Below are positions 37,392-46,157 of a stretch of DNA of 64,000 nucleotides, piece by piece (the first letter of the stretch is position 1; every line of letters begins with the position of its first letter). Source of the stretch: Humibacillus sp. DSM 29435 (GTDB lineage Bacteria; Actinomycetota; Actinomycetes; Actinomycetales; Dermatophilaceae); assembly GCF_001758225.1 (NCBI RefSeq), contig NZ_MAST01000003.1, positions 62,001-126,000 of the forward strand. Direction: 5' to 3'. The notes beneath the pieces are model-generated. The model worked only from the letters and a program-made list of their open reading frames with translations. It was not told the origin of the DNA and made no database searches. Both the position numbers and the translations under genes were made by a program.

Positions 37392-38677
37392 GCGGCGACC
37401 TCAGCCTCGTCGCGGGCCAGGTAGCGAACCACCGCCCGTGAGGAGGGGACCAGCCACACCGCGGCGGCCGCCCGCACCTCGTCGGCCGTGATCGCGCGGA
37501 GCCGGTCGACGAAGGTGTTGACGTAGGCAGGGTCGCCCGTCAGCAGCGCGTGGTGGCTGATGTGGTCGGCCCGTTCCTCGATGCTGGCCAGGGCGCTGAG
37601 CCACGAGCGTTCGGTGTCGGCGACCACCGACTCGAGCTCGGCCTCGTCGGGCCCCTCGTCGATGAAGCGGGTCAGCTCGTCGCAGATCGCCGCCTCGACC
37701 TCGTCGGGGTCGGCACCCTCGGCCACGTCGGCGGTGATGGCGCCGAGGCCCACCCCGTCGACCAGACCCATGGTCCAGCCCCCCACCGACGTGGCGGTCT
37801 CGTCGGTGCGCACCAGTCGGCGCATCAGGCGCGAGCTGGCCAGGCCGGCGACCACGTCGACGGCGATCGAGGCCGCCAGGTAGTCGGGCGTGGCGTCGAC
37901 CGGCATCCGGAACGCGACGTAGAGGCGGTCGTTCGGCACGTCTCCCGCGCGGTCGACCCGCACCGGGGTCGCGAGGGGCTCCAGCTGCGGGAGCCGCTCC
38001 CGCCGCTGCAGCTCGATGGCCGGCAACGGGCCGAAGTACGTCTTCGCCGCAGCGAACCCCTCCTCGGGGGTGAGATCGCCGACGAGGGTGAGCACCGTGT
38101 TGTTCGGGCCGTAGTGGGCCCGGAAGAAGGCGTGCACGTCATCCAGCGTGGCTGCGTCGAGGTCGTCCATCGAACCGATGGTGGGGTGATGGTAGGGGTG
38201 ACCCTCGGGGAACGCCGCGGCGTACACGTCGATGAGCGCCGAGCCGTACGGCATGTTGTCGTAGCGCTGGCGCTTCTCCTCCTTCACCACGTCGCGCTGG
38301 TTGTCGAGGTTCTCCTGGGTGAGCGCGTCGAGCAGGTGACCGTGCCGGTCGGCCTCGAGCCACAGGGCGAGGTGCAGAGCCCCGGTGGGCACCGTCTCGA
38401 AGTAGTTCGTGCGGTCGAACCACGTCGTGGCGTTGAGGCGCGCGCCCTGCTCCATCAGCGCCGAGAAGTGCTCACCCGAGGCGACATTGCGGCTGCCCTG
38501 GAACATCAGGTGCTCGAAGAGATGCGCGAAACCGGTGCGCCCGGGGCTCTCGTGACGGGAGCCGACATCGACCCAGAGGTTGACCGCGACGTTGGGCACG
38601 GTGTGGTCCTCCGAGACGACGACCCGCAGGCCGTTGGCGAGGGTGGTCTCCGCGAGCGGGTACGAGATCGCTGTCAC
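37388..38677 (-). CDS. M16 zinc metallopeptidase, catalytic subunit
   Basis: A 429-residue peptidase. The inverted zinc motif H52-L-F-E55-H56 (FAHLFEHLMFQGS) is intact, with the distal Glu in NQRDVVKEEKRQRYD about 77 residues later. YGPNNTVLTLVGDL closes the first half. There is no signal peptide, so it is probably cytoplasmic. The non-catalytic partner follows with a 4-base overlap, which suggests a heterodimer that degrades small peptides. Confidence 0.93.
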   Translation of the reverse strand: MTAISYPLAETTLANGLRVVVSEDHTVPNVAVNLWVDVGSRHESPGRTGFAHLFEHLMFQGSRNVASGEHFSALMEQGARLNATTWFDRTNYFETVPTGALHLALWLEADRHGHLLDALTQENLDNQRDVVKEEKRQRYDNMPYGSALIDVYAAAFPEGHPYHHPTIGSMDDLDAATLDDVHAFFRAHYGPNNTVLTLVGDLTPEEGFAAAKTYFGPLPAIELQRRERLPQLEPLATPVRVDRAGDVPNDRLYVAFRMPVDATPDYLAASIAVDVVAGLASSRLMRRLVRTDETATSVGGWTMGLVDGVGLGAITADVAEGADPDEVEAAICDELTRFIDEGPDEAELESVVADTERSWLSALASIEERADHISHHALLTGDPAYVNTFVDRLRAITADEVRAAAAVWLVPSSRAVVRYLARDEAEVAA

Positions 38678-38686
38678 GCATCGAGC

Positions 38687-39337
38687 CTATGCGACCGGGC
38701 CTCGGGGACCCGTCCAGGTGCCGGCCCAGACCTGCACGTGACCACCGCGCAGAGCCACGTGCGAGACGTCGACGCACTGCTGCGCCAGCGCCGTCCACGG
38801 ATGGGCGTCGATGTCGGAGCCGCCGACGTGGGTGGCGAGCAGGGCGAGGGGCGTGAGCAGACGGGCCGGGCCGACCGGCCGCGCCATGTCGACCACGACG
38901 ATGCGGGCGCCGGGACGGGCCAGCGACAGTGCGCCCGACCAGGCCGACCGCCACGGGACCATGACCGAGAGCGCGTAGGTGAAGAGAACCGCATCCGCTC
39001 GTCTCCGCTCGAAGGCCTGCCCAGGCGCACGCAACGCCTCGAGCGCGGTGGCGTCGTGCGCGACCAGCTCGACGTTGGGTCCCTCCTCGCCGAGCCGACG
39101 ACGGGCCATGGCCAGCATCTGCTCACTCGCGTCGATGCCGACGACCTCCCCCGTGTCGGTCACGGCCCGACGCAACAGGGGGAAGTTCAGCCCGGTGCCA
39201 CAGCCGACGTCGACGACCAGGTCGCCTGGCCCCAGTCGCAGCCTCGGGATGCCGGCGACGCGCCCTGCGCCGTAGACCGGCCCCTCCGCCGAGAGCAGGT
39301 CGTAGAGGGGAGCGACCGCGGTGTACTTCTGGGGCAC
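38687..39337 (-). CDS. Class I SAM-dependent methyltransferase
   Basis: A ~216-residue methyltransferase. VPQKYTAVAPLYDLLSAEGPVYGAG is a UbiE/phospholipid-methyltransferase-like start. SAM motif I is LVVDVGCGTGLNFPLL; later motifs are VVGIDASEQMLAMARRRL, VELVAHDATAL and ADAVLFTYALSVMVPW. GTG 39337 has GGGAGGT six bases upstream and is preferred over ATG 39463. It is divergent from the flavin disulfide reductase at 39475 and may belong to the same YnjBCDF-like cluster, a link consistent with lipid methylation but not shown. Confidence 0.82.
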   Translation of the reverse strand: MPQKYTAVAPLYDLLSAEGPVYGAGRVAGIPRLRLGPGDLVVDVGCGTGLNFPLLRRAVTDTGEVVGIDASEQMLAMARRRLGEEGPNVELVAHDATALEALRAPGQAFERRRADAVLFTYALSVMVPWRSAWSGALSLARPGARIVVVDMARPVGPARLLTPLALLATHVGGSDIDAHPWTALAQQCVDVSHVALRGGHVQVWAGTWTGPRGPVA

Positions 39338-39474
39338 GTGACCTCCCGGAGCGACGATGACGGTCAGACGGAGCCGGGTCGGCCCCGTCTCCCCGTGCCA
39401 CACTAAGCGCGGCCGAACAGCGGCGCGGCGCTTACCGCCCCTGCCGTCGGCCCCACCCGCCACCCAGGAGCACC

Positions 39475-40974
39475 ATGACCAGCAGCGTGGCCGAGACCGG
39501 CGCGACGACCACCCCCCAGCCCACGCTGGTCGAGCTCTCGAAGCAACCCCCCTGGGACCTCCTCGTGATCGGCGGTGGCACGGCCGGGATCGTGGGTGCG
39601 AAGACCGCCGCCCGGTTCGGGGCCCGTGTGCTGCTCGTCGACCGCGACCATCCGGGGGGCGACTGCCTGTTCACCGGATGCGTGCCGTCGAAGTCGCTGC
39701 TCGCGGCGGCCGCGGCTGCCGCAGCAGCCCGAACGGCGGGCCGGTTCGGGATCGACGTTCCGGTCGTCTCCGTCGACTTCGCCCGGGTCATGGCGCACGT
39801 GCACGGCGCCATCGAGCACATCGCCCCGACCGACTCGGCCGAGGCGCTCGAGCGGGCCGGCGTTCGCGTGGTGCGCGGACACGCCACCCTCGCCGGCCCC
39901 ACCAGCGCTGTCGTCGAGGGCGTCGAGATCCCGTTCCGACAGGCGCTGCTCGCCACCGGCGCCGCGCCGATGCTGCCGCCCATTCCCGGGCTGGAGGCGG
40001 CTGAGGCGCTGACGAGCGAGACGGTCTGGCAGCTGCGTGACCTCCCGGGCCGACTCGCCGTGCTCGGCGGGGGCAGCATCGGCTGCGAGCTGAGCCAGGC
40101 CTTTGCCCGGCTGGGGTCCGAGGTCGTCGTGGTCGAGGCGACACCGACCCTGATCTCGCGCGAGGACCCCGAGGCTGCCGCGGTCGTGACGGCCGCCCTC
40201 GAAACCGACGGGGTGCGGGTGTGCACCGGCGCCGGGGTGGTCGCCGTGAGCGGCCGGAGCGGGCAGGGTGGCTCGCTCACTCTCGAGGATGGTGCACGCA
40301 TCGACTACGACGTGCTGCTCGTGGCCGTGGGCCGCAGCCCGCGCACCGCCGGCCTCGGTCTCGAGGGCGCCGGGGTGGCGGTCGACGAGCGGGGCTACGT
40401 GGTCGTCGATGACCACCTGCGCACGACCAACCACCGGGTCTGGGCCGCCGGCGATCTGACCGGGCATCCGCAGTTCACCCACCTGGCCGGGGTGCACGCC
40501 TCGACGGCAGTCACCAACGCCGTTCTGGGACTGCGCCGGTCGGTCGCCGACGCCGTGGTGCCACGTGTGACGTTCACCCACCCCGAGGTGGCGGCGGTCG
40601 GAGCCCCCACCGGCTCTGCCGGCTCCGACCGCGAGGTCACGTCGTGGAGCAACGACGAGGTCGACCGCGCCGTCGCCGAGGGCGAGACGGCCGGCTTCAC
40701 CAAGATCGTGACCGACCGCCGTGGGCGCATCGTCGGGGCGACCGTGGTCGGCCCCCGCGCCGGCGAGGCCCTCGCCGAGCTGACGCTGGCCGTCACGCGC
40801 GGCCTGACGACCACCGCGCTCGCCGGGTCGACCCACCCCTACCCCACCTACGGAGACGGGCCCTGGAACGCCGCGATCGCCACCGTGCAGCAACGCCTGC
40901 GTCGCCCGCTGACCGCCCTTGCCGTCAGAACGCTCGCGGCCACCCGTCGTCGGGTGGTCAGCCGGCGGGGTTGA
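39475..40974 (+). CDS. FAD-dependent disulfide oxidoreductase, mercuric-reductase/dihydrolipoyl-dehydrogenase-like
   Basis: A 499-residue flavoprotein. The FAD motif is LLVIGGGTAGIVGAKTAARFG and the redox disulfide C64-x4-C69 is in GGDCLFTGCVPSKSL. NAD(P) binding is at AVLGGGSIGCELSQAFARLG; the second FAD motif is RVWAAGDLTGHPQFTHLAG; the C-terminal end has STHPYPTYGD instead of the HPxxxE of lipoamide dehydrogenases. MerA's N-terminal metal domain and C-terminal Cys pair are absent. It is a redox enzyme of unknown substrate. It has an AGGAG ribosome site. The C-terminus ends in a basic, possibly amphipathic helix. It is convergent with the CDP-alcohol transferase gene. Confidence 0.85.
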   Translation: MTSSVAETGATTTPQPTLVELSKQPPWDLLVIGGGTAGIVGAKTAARFGARVLLVDRDHPGGDCLFTGCVPSKSLLAAAAAAAAARTAGRFGIDVPVVSVDFARVMAHVHGAIEHIAPTDSAEALERAGVRVVRGHATLAGPTSAVVEGVEIPFRQALLATGAAPMLPPIPGLEAAEALTSETVWQLRDLPGRLAVLGGGSIGCELSQAFARLGSEVVVVEATPTLISREDPEAAAVVTAALETDGVRVCTGAGVVAVSGRSGQGGSLTLEDGARIDYDVLLVAVGRSPRTAGLGLEGAGVAVDERGYVVVDDHLRTTNHRVWAAGDLTGHPQFTHLAGVHASTAVTNAVLGLRRSVADAVVPRVTFTHPEVAAVGAPTGSAGSDREVTSWSNDEVDRAVAEGETAGFTKIVTDRRGRIVGATVVGPRAGEALAELTLAVTRGLTTTALAGSTHPYPTYGDGPWNAAIATVQQRLRRPLTALAVRTLAATRRRVVSRRG

Positions 40975-41007
40975 CCCGCTCCGAAAGCCCACGAGCCCGG
41001 ATGCCGC

Positions 41008-41643
41008 TCAGCGCAGTGCCGCCCGGCCCGTCACGATGCGGTGCGCCGCGGTGACCCCGACAACCCCCGCCCAGACCGTCGCGATGGCCCCCGCCGAACC
41101 GGGCCAGACCAGCCAGAGGCAGTGCACGACGATGGTCTCGGCGCCCTCGGCCAGCCCGCCGAGAAAGCTCAGCGACCGACCATCGTCGATCTGCCGGTCG
41201 GTGCGTTCGGCGATCGAGGAGAAGGCGAGCAGGGCCGTGCCGTTGACGTAGTAGGCGAAGAGCACGAGCAGAAAGGGCCACCATGAGGCCCCCTCGGCCT
41301 GGGTCGCCCCGATGGCGACGCCGACGACGGTGGCCCCGTAGACCACGAAGTCGGCAGTGATGTCGAAGAAGCCGCCGGCCAGCGAGATCGTCTCTCCTCG
41401 CGTGGCGGCGGCCCGCTCCCGGCGCCGCGCCAGCGGTCCGTCGAGGCCGTCACAGGCCCGAGACAGCAGCCACAGCGCCAGCGCCGGCAGCCACCAGGCC
41501 GCTGCGGCCGCTGCGGCGCTGCCCAGCCCGAGAACCAGACCGGCCGCGGTCAGCCGGTCGGGTGAGAGCCATCCCACGTCGATGCGCTGGGCGGCCCGGT
41601 CGAGCGGCCCCTCGAGGCGACGGCGCAGACGCGCATCGATCAT
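41008..41643 (-). CDS. CDP-alcohol phosphatidyltransferase family membrane protein, YnjF-like
   Basis: A 211-residue polytopic membrane protein. The phosphotransferase motif DGLDGPLAR (DxxDGxxAR) is followed, after a longer-than-usual spacer of about 16 residues, by GGFFDITADF (GxxxDxxxD), so all four Asp are present. Hydrophobic stretches include LVLGLGSAAAAAAAWWLPALALWLL and WPFLLVLFAYYVNGTALLAF. The family joins CDP-activated lipids to alcohols. The adjacent ABC genes resemble ynjBCD, and E. coli has ynjF, the same family, in that cluster. ATG 41643 is preferred over ATG 41730. Confidence 0.85.
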   Translation of the reverse strand: MIDARLRRRLEGPLDRAAQRIDVGWLSPDRLTAAGLVLGLGSAAAAAAAWWLPALALWLLSRACDGLDGPLARRRERAAATRGETISLAGGFFDITADFVVYGATVVGVAIGATQAEGASWWPFLLVLFAYYVNGTALLAFSSIAERTDRQIDDGRSLSFLGGLAEGAETIVVHCLWLVWPGSAGAIATVWAGVVGVTAAHRIVTGRAALR

Positions 41644-41740
41644 CAGCGTCGGGCCTGCGCTGTCGGCGGGTAGCGAGATGCCACGCAGACCGTGTTCCCT
41701 GACATGCGCGCTCCTCGAACCGGCCGGCAATCGTTACCCT

Positions 41741-41767
41741 GGCAACCGCCGAATCCGGGCAGTTGCC
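41741..41767. promoter_or_regulatory. Inverted repeat between YnjF-like and YnjB-like genes
   Basis: GGCAAC (41741-41746) and GTTGCC (41762-41767) are inverted copies 15 bases apart in the 226-base divergent gap. Their centre-to-centre distance is two helix turns, as for a dimeric repressor site. No family-specific operator or riboswitch is recognised. Confidence 0.3.
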
Positions 41768-41869
41768 CACTATCCTGACAAGTCGACGTGGCGCGCGCCA
41801 GGCAGACGCGGTGATGTCCCGAGGTGCACACCGTACCCACCCCCCCGCTACGACGGAGTTCCGATCCCT

Positions 41870-43180
41870 GTGCACACTCGAACACCCACCAGCCATCGGC
41901 GCGTCCTGGAGAGCGCTCCCCCGGCACGACGCCCACCTCGGGCGCGCTGGGTCGCTCTTCTCGTCGGTGCGTTCGCCCTCGCCGCCTGCGCCGCTCCCGA
42001 CTCCGGCCCCGCAAAGGCCGGCGCGGCGACCCCCGAAGCCTCACGGTCGTGGGCGCAGATCGGCGAAGCCGCGCGAGGGCAGACGGTGTCGTTGTGGATG
42101 TGGGGCGGTGACCCCCAGGGAAACGCCTACGTCGACACGGTGCTGGCCCCGGCGGTGGCCAAGCTGGGGGTCACCCTTCGCCGGGTGCCGCTGGCCGACA
42201 CCAAGGACGCCCTGACGCGGGTGCTGTCCGAGCGGCAGGCCGGCATCACCGACGGCGCCGTCGACCTCGTCTGGGTCAACGGCGACAACTTCGCCACCGG
42301 CCAGCAGGCCGGGGCGTGGCGCTGCGGGTGGAGCGCCACGCTACCCAACATGAAATTCACCGACCCTGCCGACCCGTTACTCGCAAGAGACTTCGGAACT
42401 CCCGTCAAGGGCTGCGAGTCCCCTTGGCACAAAGCGCAGTTCACGCTCGTCTACGACTCCGCCAAGGTCTCGAGCCCGCCCACCACGCTGGCCGGTCTGC
42501 TCGCCTGGGCCAAGGCCCACCCCGGCCGGTTCACCTACCCCGCCCCACCCGACTTCACCGGGTCGGTCTTCCTGCGACAGGTGCTCTACTCGACCGCCGG
42601 CGGCTACCGCAAGGTCCCCTCCAGCTATGACAAGGGCGCCTTCGACCGGCTCACCCCCGCCCTGTGGACGACCCTCAACGACGTCAGGCCCAGCCTGTGG
42701 CGCGGCGGCAAGACCTACCCCCGCGACTCCGTGGCGCTCGACAAGCTGTACGCCGACGGTGAGGTCGACCTCACGATGACCTACGGCCCGGCCACCCTGA
42801 CCGACCTCGTCGCCAAGGGCACCTTCCCCAAGACCACGAAGGTGCTGACGCTCGACGAGTGAACGGTCGGCAACGCCAGCTTCTTGGCGATCCCGGCCGG
42901 CTCGCCTCACGCGGATGCCGCGATGGTCGTCGCCGACGCAGCACTCAGCCCGGCGCAACAGGTCGCCAAGGCCGCCCCGTCGGCCTGGGGTCAGTTCACG
43001 GTTCTCGACACCTCGCGCCTCTCGGCCCCCGACGCCAAACGGTTCGCCGACCTTCCCGCCTCCCCCGTCGTACCGCCCTACGAGACGATCTCGAAGAACG
43101 CCAACCCCGAGCTCTCCGCCAGCTGGGTGGGGCCCATCGACGAGGGCTGGCGCCGACAGGTGCTCAGCACCTCCCCGTGA
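41870..43180 (+). pseudogene. YnjB-like ABC substrate-binding lipoprotein, interrupted by in-frame TGA
   Basis: GTG 41870 starts a lipoprotein (LLVGAFALAACAAP lipobox) with VSLWMWGGDPQGNAYVDTVL, DLVWVNGDNFATGQQAGAWRC and DFTGSVFLRQVLY, as in the COG4134 YnjB family. Frame continuity is broken only by one TGA at 42860-42862, after KVLTLDE. The same frame then continues with TVGNASFLAIPAGSPHADAAM and runs 105 more codons to TGA 43180. Family members have a Gly at this place (LD-x-G-T-x-GN), and GGA to TGA is one base change. The rest is undamaged. It could be a recent nonsense mutation, a sequencing error or readthrough; the truncated protein would be about 330 residues. Confidence 0.8.
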
Positions 43181-44034
43181 GGGGGCGCACCTCCACCCGG
43201 CCCTCGCACCGGGGTGCTCGATCGGCCCTGCCGGCCGTACTGCTCGTCGTGGTCGTGGTGGTGACGGCCCTGGTGGCCCTCGTGCTCACCGCCACCGGCC
43301 TCATGCCGCTGGTCGGGCGTCCGCACCTTCGCTCAGACGCCTTCGCCGCCGTGGCTCCTGACCTGCTCGTCCAGGCGCGAGAGAGTCTGCTTGTCGGGGT
43401 CGCTGCGACGGTGGTGGCCGTCGCTGTCGGCTTCGCCGTGGCTCTGCTGCTTCTCACCACCCGGTCCGGGAGCCGGGCTCTCTCCGTGGTTGTGACGGTG
43501 CCCATCCCGGTCGCCCACCTCGTCGGTGCCGCTTCCTTCGCCCTGCTGCTGACCGGTTCCGGGTTGGCCAACCGTCTGTTCGGCTCACCCCCCGACCAGT
43601 GGCCGAGCCTGGTCGGGGGCCCGTGGCCGGTCGCTGCCGTGCTGGCGTTCGCCTGGAAGGAGTCGGCCTTCGTGGCCCTGGTCGTCACGGCCACGCTCGC
43701 CGAGAACCTGACCGACTACTCCGAGGCGGCCGCGCTGCTGGGCGCCAGCCGGTTCGCTCGCGTGCGTCATGTCGTGCTGCCCCTGTCGGCGCCGGCGCTG
43801 ATCGGAGCGGGCACCATCGTATTGCTCTACACCCTCGGTAACTACGAGGTGATGTGGCTGCTCGGGCGGGCCTACCCCGAGACCCTCCCGGTCGCGGCCA
43901 ACCGCCTCTTCGGCTCCATCGACCTCACCTCTCGCCCCGGGGCGGCTGTGACCGCGCTCGCTACGACCGGCCTGGCGCTCGCCGCTGCTGCCGCTGCCGT
44001 TCCGCTCGTCCGACGAGCCGGGATGGCGCGGTGA
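43177..44034 (+). CDS. ABC transporter permease, N-terminal YnjC half
   Basis: A 285-residue permease with around six transmembrane segments (LPAVLLVVVVVVTALVALVLTA, LLVGVAATVVAVAVGFAVALLLL, VVVTVPIPVAHLVGAASFALLL). The cytoplasmic EAA-like loop is YSEAAALLGASRFARVRHVVLPLSAP, the ATPase contact. E. coli YnjC is one long chain with two permease halves; here the two halves are separate genes. The GTG start overlaps the YnjB-like stop (GTGA), and the next permease overlaps this one in the same way. Confidence 0.85.
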   Translation: MRGRTSTRPSHRGARSALPAVLLVVVVVVTALVALVLTATGLMPLVGRPHLRSDAFAAVAPDLLVQARESLLVGVAATVVAVAVGFAVALLLLTTRSGSRALSVVVTVPIPVAHLVGAASFALLLTGSGLANRLFGSPPDQWPSLVGGPWPVAAVLAFAWKESAFVALVVTATLAENLTDYSEAAALLGASRFARVRHVVLPLSAPALIGAGTIVLLYTLGNYEVMWLLGRAYPETLPVAANRLFGSIDLTSRPGAAVTALATTGLALAAAAAAVPLVRRAGMAR

Positions 44035-44960
44035 GCCGGGTGGGGGTTCGAACCCGGCCCACCGTCGACGCGCTGGGTGCGTCGCGTTCGAGGTCGCAAC
44101 CATCCGGCCGGGTCGGCCACGTCGGTCGTGGTCTGACGGCCCTGGTTGCACTCTGGTTCGTGCTGCCGCTGGTACCGATCCTGTTGTGGGCACTGGCCGA
44201 CCAGTGGAACTACCCGGGGGTGCTGCCACAGCGGTTCGGCATACGCGGATGGGGCGCCGTCGCGAACACCGACACGCTCCTGGCTCTGGGCCGGTCGGCC
44301 GCCCTGGGAACGGGCGTCGCGATCGTCGCGACCGTCGCCGGGGCGGCCGCGGGGCGTGCGATCGGCTGGCGGCTGGTGCGCCGGCGAGGTCTGCTCGGGG
44401 TGGTACTGCTCGCGCCCGTCGCCCTGCCCCCGTTCGCCGTGGCGATGGGGCTGACCCCGGTGCTGCTCCGGGCGCGCGTTCCCGAGACGCTGGGGGTGGC
44501 GGTGGTGCTCAGCGTGTTCGCCCTGCCCTATACCTGCTACGTGTTCGCGGCGGCCTACGCCGGTATCGACCCAGCGTTGGAAGATCAGGCCCGCCTGCTC
44601 GGAGCCACCCCGCGTCAGGCTCTATTGCGCGTCACCCTGCCTACCTTGCGGCCGGCCATCGCCGCCGCGGCCTTTCTGGCGTTCCTCGTCGGCTGGAGCG
44701 ACTACATCGTCACGCTCGTCATCGGCGGCGGGCAGCTGGTGACCCTGCCCCTGCTCATCGCCGCGGCCGCCTCCGGCAGTGGCAACGAACCGGTCCTCGC
44801 TGCTCTGTCGGTCGTCTCGGTGCTGCCGCCCGTGCTGGCCCTGCTCATCGGGCGCCGGCTCGTCGGGCGGCGTGCGCGCGGGTCCCTTCGCGCGAGTGGT
44901 GACGGCGACGGCGACGGCGACGGCGACGGTTACCAGCTGCGGTCGCAGGCCCTGTCGTGA
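44031..44960 (+). CDS. ABC transporter permease, C-terminal YnjC half
   Basis: A 309-residue permease. Hydrophobic segments include LTALVALWFVLPLVPILLWALA, LGVVLLAPVALPPFAVAMGL and PLLIAAAASGSG. The EAA loop is LEDQARLLGATPRQALLRVTLPTLRPA. The GTG start overlaps the first permease. Near its C-terminus the gene carries a GACGGC hexanucleotide run (about 44902-44930) encoding alternating Asp-Gly, a possible slippage site. The ATPase gene starts with a four-base overlap. Confidence 0.85.
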   Translation: MSRVGVRTRPTVDALGASRSRSQPSGRVGHVGRGLTALVALWFVLPLVPILLWALADQWNYPGVLPQRFGIRGWGAVANTDTLLALGRSAALGTGVAIVATVAGAAAGRAIGWRLVRRRGLLGVVLLAPVALPPFAVAMGLTPVLLRARVPETLGVAVVLSVFALPYTCYVFAAAYAGIDPALEDQARLLGATPRQALLRVTLPTLRPAIAAAAFLAFLVGWSDYIVTLVIGGGQLVTLPLLIAAAASGSGNEPVLAALSVVSVLPPVLALLIGRRLVGRRARGSLRASGDGDGDGDGDGYQLRSQALS

Positions 44961-46113
44961 CCACGCCCCTGCGTCGAGCAGCCGCGCCGACCGGCTCCGT
45001 ACGCGAGGGTGCCGACGACGCGGGCCTCGAGCTGCGCAGGATCACCTTCACCCACCCCGGCACCATCGAGCCGAGCCTGGCCGAGGTCGACCTCGCCGTC
45101 GCCTACGGAGAGATGCTTGCCGTGGTGGGGCCGTCAGGATCGGGAAAGACCAGCACCCTGCGGGTCACCGCGGGGCTCGCGCTGCCGGAGCGGGGTGAGG
45201 TGTTCGTCGGGGGCCAGAACCTGACCTCGTGCGCTCCAGAACGGCGAGGGATGTCGAGGCTCTTCCAGCGGCCGCTGCTCTTTGCCCACCTCAACGTGCT
45301 CGACAACGTGGGGTTCGCCGACCGGGTCGCGGGTCACTCCCGTCGCCGGTCGCGGGCCCGGGCGGCAGACTACCTCGGTCTCGTTCACCTCTCTCACCTG
45401 GCGGGTCGACGAACCCGAACCCTCTCCGGCGGTCAGGAACAGCGGGTGGCGCTCGCTCGTGCACTCGCCGCCGAACCTCGGGTGCTGCTGCTCGACGAGC
45501 CGTTCAGCTCGCTCGACGCCGGGGTGCGCGCCGACATGCACGAGCTGCTCGGTGAGGTGCGCGCCGTGCTGGCACCCACCACCGTGATCGTCACGCACGA
45601 CCTCGACGAAGCTGCCCTCGCCGATCGGGTCGCGGTGCTGGTCGCCGGCCGCGTGCACCAGGTCGACTCGGTGACCGAGCTCTTCCGACGGCCCGCATCG
45701 CGTGAGGTGGCCCGCGTGCTGGGCGGATTCGTGGAGGTCGAAGGCACCTCGACGAGCAGGGGCACCACTCCCCGTTCGGGGTGCTCCCCTGGCCGCCGGC
45801 CGGTGGGGCCGTGGCCGACGACGGACCCCCGCCCGGTGCGGTCACCGCTCTCCTGCGGAGGGAGTCGCTGCGAACGACGAGCGCCGACGACACTGCCGCA
45901 GTGTTCGTCGGCGTCGTCGTCGCCGTGCGCCAGCGCGGTCTACGCCACTCCGTGGTCGTGGAGCCCGATGCCGGGCAGGGCTCCGGCCGCCCGCCACGGG
46001 TCGAGGTCGAACATCAGGCCGGCTCGGTGCCGACGCCCGGAGACCGCGTCGGAGCCGCCCTGACGGGCCTGCCCTACAGCCTTCTGCCGGCGACCACCGG
46101 TCAGAGGTGGTGA
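44957..46113 (+). pseudogene. YnjD-like ABC transporter ATPase, frameshifted near 45750
   Basis: The ATPase core is complete: Walker A GPSGSGKTST, Q-loop FQRPLLFAHLNVLDNV, signature LSGGQEQRVALARAL, Walker B VLLLDEPFSSLD and H-loop VIVTHDLDEA. After GGFVEVEGTSTS the frame degenerates into a composition unlike coding sequence. From about 45754 the neighbouring frame instead reads EQGHHSPFGVLPWPPAGG and GVVVAVRQRGLRHSVVVE to TGA 46113, a TOBE-like C-terminus. A one-base loss or gain at about 45745-45760 explains this. The unshifted frame would end at 46063. Confidence 0.75.
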
Positions 46114-46157
46114 CCTGAGGTCTCCCCCGTCGAGGTGACGCGAGAGCGTGCGCGGGG

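Noticed and set aside
37550-39406. Long plus-strand frame opposite the M16 and methyltransferase genes
   Set aside because: His/Arg/Gly-rich antisense shadow of well-supported minus-strand genes.
41644-41869. TPP riboswitch before the YnjB-like gene
   Set aside because: Looked for because YnjBCD has been discussed as thiamine-like; no CUGAGA-type thi-box pattern is present.
42860-42862. Selenocysteine or glycine recoding of the in-frame TGA
   Set aside because: No SECIS-like hairpin directly follows, the family has Gly here, and all other genes in the window use TGA as stop.
45770-46063. Native C-terminus of the ATPase in the unshifted frame
   Set aside because: Composition (Cys/Ser/Arg-rich) is unlike coding sequence here, while the neighbouring frame has a TOBE-like domain.
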